DNA of 37,246 nt, from NCBI GenBank assembly GCA_028565635.1, contig JAOXYB010012233.1, forward strand, positions 1-37,246. Direction: 5' to 3'. This document shows, piece by piece, positions 31,897 to 37,246 of the stretch (the first letter of the stretch is position 1; the number at the start of each line of letters is the position of its first letter). Below the pieces are notes generated by a model, which was not told where the DNA came from, searched no databases, and was given only the letters and a program-made list of their open reading frames with translations. The translations under genes and the position numbers were made by a program. The stretch is from Phoronis ovalis. Lineage: Eukaryota > Phoronida > Phoronidae.

Positions 31897-32480
31897 GCTG
31901 AAAGCATTTACTTATCACCGTGACTTATTAACCTGAAATATCAGATGTAGTTAAGTGATGCTGAGACTGTTCACGATACTATAACCGCTAAGTAAGCCCA
32001 TAAATTAATTAGTTTTGGTAAACTGTCCCGGGCAAATTGTGGATTTATAAAATACTATTGATGCCATTGATGGAAAACTTACTAGTTTATTATTATATAT
32101 TGTATCTCATTCTACCCCCGGGATTCTACCACTAGCTTACCTGGTAGCTTAATTACTAGACCTCCCTGATAGCATGTACGGTTATGTACCTGAAGTCTAT
32201 TTGCTAAATCATACATTTTTTCATATGAAACCAGGACGGTAGGATTTGCAGTTTTGCACACAGATGGGGGCGGGACAAAAAGTGAAAAGACTCAAACTCG
32301 AAGTTGCCGGTATAAAATTTAAAAACACGCGTAACATGATCTAATCGTTTTCAATGCAAAATATGCAACATTTTCAATCAAACGATACACATTTGGTATA
32401 CGTACTATGAAATAAAATATGTTCTTGTTCCAGCACAATATTTCCAGCGCATCTATGAAGCTTTTGTACGAAATACTTAC

Positions 32481-32560
32481 CCTGGGATACTTCAGTACTT
32501 CCTATTGATAAGATTCCGGGTTGTGTGAATTTTCTAGGTCAGTGAAAATAGGTCAGTCTC
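32481..32560 (-). other. CORO7: Probable non-coding first exon of CORO7
   Basis: The CORO7 start codon sits one base after an acceptor-like TGCTTTCAG, so an upstream exon is expected. On the minus strand the sequence ending CCCAGG before GTAAGTAT at 32480-32479 is a strong donor and the best candidate. The outer limit given is a guess; the transcription start cannot be seen. Confidence 0.45.
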
Positions 32561-32788
32561 GCCAGCTCACACGTGGTAGTGCATCGAAAAGATAGCTGTT
32601 AATTTTCCTAACCTAACCGATGCTATTAATTACATTTCTTACATGCTATCACTACTGAACTTTAAGAATGTATTAACATATAGTTGAAAATAGCTTTTTT
32701 TAATTTTATGCACTAAGTTTACTTGTGTACAACAAGGAAAACATATCAGCAAAAATGCTGTCGGACCACCCATGCAGTAGGATCCAGC
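32561..32788. promoter_or_regulatory. Probable shared promoter region of CORO7 and DNAJA3
   Basis: The interval between the putative CORO7 leader exon and the DNAJA3 start codon is about 230-300 bp, so both promoters must lie here or nearby. The DNAJA3 initiation site AGCATGGCGGCC resembles the YY1-type ATGGCGGC element often found at animal start sites. No TATA box is convincing. Confidence 0.4.
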
Positions 32789-35700
32789 ATGGCGGCCGTC
32801 AGGGGAGTGCAATTACAAAAACTGTTTCAACCGAAAAACTTTAAAACGCCGCAGTGTTTAACTGGAATCTATCACAATGTGTGTAGAGAAAGGACTAATA
32901 TATGTGCAAGAAGATATTTATCAAGTATACATAAAATATATAGAGGAAGCAATTTGTTAAATCACTATTTTCGTAAGTGACCTTACTCATTTGACATTTG
33001 ATTTGGTGAGACTGAGAATTAATATATATTGATATTCTCAGACTGCAGGGACTGGGAGTTTATCATGAACCCTGATATACCATGTTTGATATTCTTATAT
33101 CCTAGCGATTTCTAAATTTAACTTGTCATATTTATCCGCATAGTCACTTATATTCCCCATTAAAAGATGAGTCTAGGTTAATCACGCTCGTATTATTGTG
33201 TGCACACCAATTTTTGTGATTGCGTCACATCACATAATAAAACGATAGTCCGATACTCTCCTTGTCAGCACCAAACACATGTGCATATGCTGTCATGTAC
33301 AGTATTCACTTAAATTCTCCAGGAGCATTGTCTCTAATCTAGGCCCAATGATGACGTTTTTCATACGGCAACACTACGATGGTCTTAGTTTGTCATTACC
33401 AAGTGAAAAAAGCATAAATCTACGCGTGTAAGTAAGGCAAATGGTTAAAAATCAGTGAAAATCAACGTAGACACCCAGGAGACGCCATTACGGTCGCTTC
33501 GTATTTTTGGAGTTAAATTCAAAAAAAGTTGTGCCACAAGAAATATTTATATATTTTTCATTTGATAATAACAAACTAGTAATATCGGATCATTGCTGTA
33601 TCAGAATTTTCATAGTTTTTGTTGATTTCGAAAGGCGATAGTTTTTGAATTGGACAGTATTAGGACTAGTCCTGGTTCATGACGTTCTGCACTAGCACTT
33701 GAAAATCTGACTTGTGAGCTGTGCAAACAGTCGTGGAAACTTACATAGCCAATTACAGTGAAAGTGCCCAAACTTCGAAATTTATATAATTCCTACTGTA
33801 TGAGTTCATACATCACTGTCCAGATACTCTCTGATTCTTCAACTTCAACTACTCCCTTCATCATTTAGAACTCCTGAATTCAGTTTTTGCAATAAGCTTG
33901 TTTTACCCTGGGCCTCACACACCAACCCACTTTTTTGGCAAGTACCCCATCCCTCTGGGTGCCAGCACAGGAGTTGCAAATGGTCATAGGAGTAGTGGGA
34001 GTTGAAGTTGGATAATCAGAGAGTATCTGGACGGTGATACATGAACTCATTCGGTAGGAATTCCATAGATTTCCAAGTTTGAGCACTTTCACTGTAATTG
34101 GCTATGTAAGTTTCCATGACTGTTCAACTCACAAGTCAAATTATCAAGAGCTAACGCCGAACATCATGAACCAGGACTATGTTAGGACCAATACATCAGT
34201 ATTGGGTTCATTATTAGGATTACATTGTCTCTTGCTAATTGTTGCTTAAATTTTTGTGGAATTAATTTAAATGCTCTACATATTCGATGAATACTATTTG
34301 ATGTTATAGGTTTATAAACAAAAATAAATACTGGAAATACTGTCTGGATTACCTAATCAACACTCTCTTTAATATAGAATGTTATTGTGGAAATTAGTTA
34401 CTTACTGCAAGTATTTATCTGACACAGCAATATTTTCTACCTGGTTGTATTTGCACAAAAAGTGAACACCAAATGGATAATTCAGTGATAACAAAGCTAG
34501 AAATATAAAACACTAAGAATTTTATATGTCCTAGATCAAAGTAAGGGAACACAAATCGTACAGTTTTATTTGTTGATTCATTGCATACACAGATTCATTT
34601 AGCTTGTATATTTGTTACAGCAAATGTTTCTCAGCTTCCACAGGCAGTAATAAACAGATCTATACATTTAAGTGGTCCGTGTTTGTACGCTAACAAAAGA
34701 GACTATTATGAAGTATTGGGTGTACCTAAAAATGCTTCACAAAAAGAAATTAAAAAAGCATATTATCAGGTAAGCTTTGAAAGAAAAATGTAGATACCTT
34801 CAATATACCATAATTATTGCAAATGGCCTAACATTGTGTAACTGTTAGCTCATTTATTCTCATGAACAATACATTTTATACTATTTACTTTTACAAACAA
34901 CAGATTATTTGCATTGCTCTTGAGGGCACTATCATCAGACCCTTTTGATCCCAGCACCCTTCGGTTGAATACAGTTCCTGGTATTAAACCTGATTTTAGA
35001 ACATTGAAAAGGTGAAATTTAAAGCAATAAAATATATTAATAAATAATTATTTATGTGCTGAAATACTAATATAAATTACAAAAAGAAGGCATTTCTGAG
35101 ACTTTTTTTTGTTTTGGCTGAGTGTGCGAAATGTAGCTTTTTTTGAATGAATTGTACAAGTACACAGAGAACCATGTAATTGTTCTTTCACAAAATGCGA
35201 CGTGCTGGGAAGGTCTTTGTCCACGACTGGTAACTCCAACAAGGGCATGCAAATTGTATCTAATAGAGCAGTAATATGTCTACATGTCTGGGTCCAAACT
35301 ACAACTGTAAGTGAAAGATTTTAAAAATAATCAACTTTCGTGATGTCTGCAAAGCAACGTATTTTGAATGAAATAGTCTTATTTCTAGTTTAAGATAAAT
35401 ATTCACTTGAGATTATATGATCCATTCATGCGGAGTCGCAAATATATGAAATAAATAAATACTAAATGACTAAACCATAAAAACTTTTAAACTTGTATTA
35501 ATCACAAATAATTAATTTTAGTCAATATTTTGAATGTTTTAGATGGCAAAAAAATATCACCCTGATACATCCAAGTCATCTGATGCAGCTAAGAAGTTTC
35601 AGAATATTTCAGAAGCATATGAGGTATGTACCATGCAAACAGATAGAAAATATTAGATCCAGTAAACTGGAATGATAAAGTGATACTGTCTGAGCCAGGG

Positions 35701-37029
35701 AATCTCTAAGCTAAACGTTTAGACTAACTATCAGTGTTGTATGCGTTATACTAATTTCTGTTGTAGGTACTTAGTGATGATGTTAAAAGGAAACAATATG
35801 ATACATTTGGTATGAGTGGAGCTGGGCCTGGACCAGGTGCTGGACCTGCTGGGTTTGGTTAGTTTTATTTTAATATTTCAGAATTGTCAATTTTCTGTGT
35901 ACAACATCCTTGAGAAACTTTGTTTTAATTTGTAAATTTTGTGAGTTTATGTTTTTGACTACTTTGTTTTAATTTGTAAATTTTGTGAGTTTATGTTTTT
36001 GACTAATATCTGTTTTTCAGACGCAGTTAACTTGCTTTTATTGTCGAGGACATGTTTTGAGTTGTTTTGCTTGAATAGTAAATTTCTTGTCCTTCATTTG
36101 TATCACTATTTGGCCTGTTTTACCAAACTTTAAACATTCCCATCTTATCCTGGAATACTGCCTGTTCTGTTAGGTATCGGTAGCTTCCAGCACTTTATTT
36201 TACAATTAAAATTCATGTAATCAGGTGCGACCACATGCGTTTTGCAAAAGCTGGGCCTAATAATATCAGCTGACAAATTTGTTTATAGTTTCTGTAAATA
36301 TCTACTAGGGCTTAACTGTATTATGGTACAGAATGTTATTATTGCTCTTTTTACAGAAGGATTTGAGGGCTTCCGCATGACCATGGACCCCGCTGAATTG
36401 TTCCGTAAAATATTTGCTGAACAGTTTGGTGGTGGCAGAGGTGGCTTTGATCAGTTTGGTTCTCAGTTCGGCTTTGGAGGCTATGAAGACTATGCTGAAT
36501 CCAATTATGGCCATGCTGCTAGCAGTGAGGTATGACAAAATACTTTAAAAAATTATTTATTACACAATTGTTGTTCAGATTTGATGTGGCAAGTTTGCTG
36601 CTCTGGTGCAAGATAGTATGCCCAAGTAAAGTGTATAGGAGATACAGTTTCTCCTTTTGGATTATGTTAAATGAATTGCTCCAGGGAGTCCAGGTATAAA
36701 GATATGTAATGTTGATTTATAAAAAATAGTGACAGCTCTATTTTATAATATGCTGACACAAAATAATTTCATGTTAGGTTTGTAGAATTGTAAGTGTATA
36801 AAATTGTTGTCTCTAAACAGTTCTGACTGTAACATTGCTTCTCCATGCATCATTATTCTTATTGTTTTCGTTGCAGGTTGTGCTTAACTTATCTTTCAGT
36901 GAGGCATGCAGAGGTGTAAATAAAACTGTTGAATTAAGGACGATAGTTACATGCCCTAAATGTAGTGGTAGCAAATGCGAGCCAGGAACACGTGCTGAAA
37001 CATGTCACCAGTGTGGTGGAACAGGGATG
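32789..37029 (+). CDS. DNAJA3: DnaJ homolog subfamily A member 3, mitochondrial (Tid1), 5' part
   Basis: Six coding exons (32789-32972, 34621-34769, 35543-35623, 35767-35857, 36357-36529, 36877-37029) give the first 277 residues; the gene continues past the right edge. Residues 1-60 are basic and Ser/Thr-rich with almost no acid, a mitochondrial targeting presequence (RRYLSS is a plausible cleavage site). The J domain spans about 88-155 with the catalytic HPD at 117-119 (KYHPDTS), which stimulates the ATPase of mitochondrial Hsp70. A Gly/Phe-rich segment follows (about 155-222). The zinc-binding cysteine-rich region then begins with CPKCSGSK and CHQCGGTG, the first two of four CxxCxGxG repeats. 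In the first repeat the last Gly is replaced by Lys. The remaining zinc repeats and substrate-binding C-terminal domains lie outside. All junctions are in phase. The gene is head-to-head with CORO7. Confidence 0.97.
33655..34203. mobile_element. Fold-back element in DNAJA3 intron 1
   Basis: Two arms of about 215 bp (33662-33876 and 33967-34190) are inverted copies with scattered mismatches. Shared blocks include AGTCCTGGTTCATGA, ACTTACATAGCCAATTACAG and CCAGATACTCTCTGATT. About 90 bp of non-repeated sequence separates them. CAGTATT occurs just outside both arms (33655-33661 and 34197-34203) and may be a target-site duplication. No protein is encoded. The structure fits a fold-back or long-inverted-repeat MITE. 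Confidence 0.8.
35918..36005. repeat. Perfect 44-bp tandem duplication in DNAJA3 intron 4
   Basis: The unit beginning CTTTGTTTTAATTTGTAAAT and ending TTTTTGACTA occurs twice, head to tail, with no difference, so the duplication is recent or kept uniform. It lies about 60 bases after the donor at 35858. Confidence 0.93.
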
Positions 37030-37094
37030 GTAAGATTGAAATATTTCAACAAAATATGGATCAAATAAATTTAACCAATTACCATTACTGATGG

Positions 37095-37246
37095 TACTTA
37101 ATTGTACCCCCAGCAGTAGGCTGGAGGTACTTTGAATTTACCCTGTAACCGCAGCGTCCACCGTGTCAAATTCACTGTTATCGAGATATCTCAAGAAGGC
37201 AATGTGATATCCATTTGAAACTTAAATCGTATGTTACTCGCATTGT
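37095..37246. repeat. Possible dispersed repeat cut by right window edge
   Basis: The sequence GGTACTTTGAATTTACCC through ATATCTCAAGAAGGCAATGTG and TTTGAAACTTAAATCG is less AT-biased than the surrounding intron. It resembles a kind of repeat I recall from invertebrate genomes. It lies in the DNAJA3 intron after exon 6. No second copy is present in the window, so this rests on resemblance alone. Confidence 0.3.

Noticed and set aside
33880-34092. Minus-strand 70-residue frame in DNAJA3 intron 1
   Set aside because: It falls inside the fold-back element and depends on its right arm.

Overview
The window is nuclear DNA from an invertebrate animal. It is AT-rich and intron-dense: coding exons of about 50-250 nt are bounded by GT...AG introns of about 0.1-3 kb, and short palindromic repeats are scattered through it. 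Proteins are animal-like throughout. A lophotrochozoan such as a mollusc or brachiopod would fit the repeat texture, but I cannot fix the phylum. There is no bacterial operon, CRISPR array, recognisable RNA gene or viral gene.

Six protein genes can be assembled exon by exon with matching splice phases. From left to right they are: (1) an unrecognised single-pass membrane protein, + strand, 1217-3134, with a tiny first exon completing a signal peptide; (2) a secreted sushi-Kunitz protein, - strand, 9805-5312; (3) UFM1, the ubiquitin-fold modifier, + strand, 10060-11721, whose start codon is split by an intron; (4) CNOT11, a CCR4-NOT subunit, - strand, 17260-12265; (5) CORO7, the double-propeller coronin, - strand, 31896-21252, 24 coding exons; (6) the first six coding exons of DNAJA3 (Tid1), the mitochondrial Hsp40, + strand, 32789-37029, running off the right edge.

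Two gene pairs are divergent across short intervals: the sushi-Kunitz gene and UFM1 (about 250 bp between starts), and CORO7 and DNAJA3 (about 0.9 kb between start codons, about 300 bp from the probable CORO7 leader exon). CORO7 and DNAJA3 are also head-to-head neighbours in humans, so this may be a very old linkage. UFM1 and CNOT11 converge tail to tail. The genes serve different cell functions (protein modification, mRNA decay, Golgi/actin, mitochondrial chaperone) and do not form a pathway.

The spaces between genes and the large introns hold non-coding repeats. They include a family with inverted ends and an internal repeat on the theme TTTGGATTGCTACC (1-104, 3474-3905, diverged copies near 403, 17321 and 19066). 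There are fold-back elements at 7571-8013 and 33655-34203, and an element with 11-bp inverted ends packed with TGACCT half-sites at 20002-20733. Tandem duplications of 112 bp and 44 bp lie in the UFM1 and DNAJA3 introns. I found no convincing new molecular system. The best leads are the conserved divergent pair, the paired intron positions in CORO7, the split UFM1 start codon, the unplaced membrane protein and the TGACCT element.
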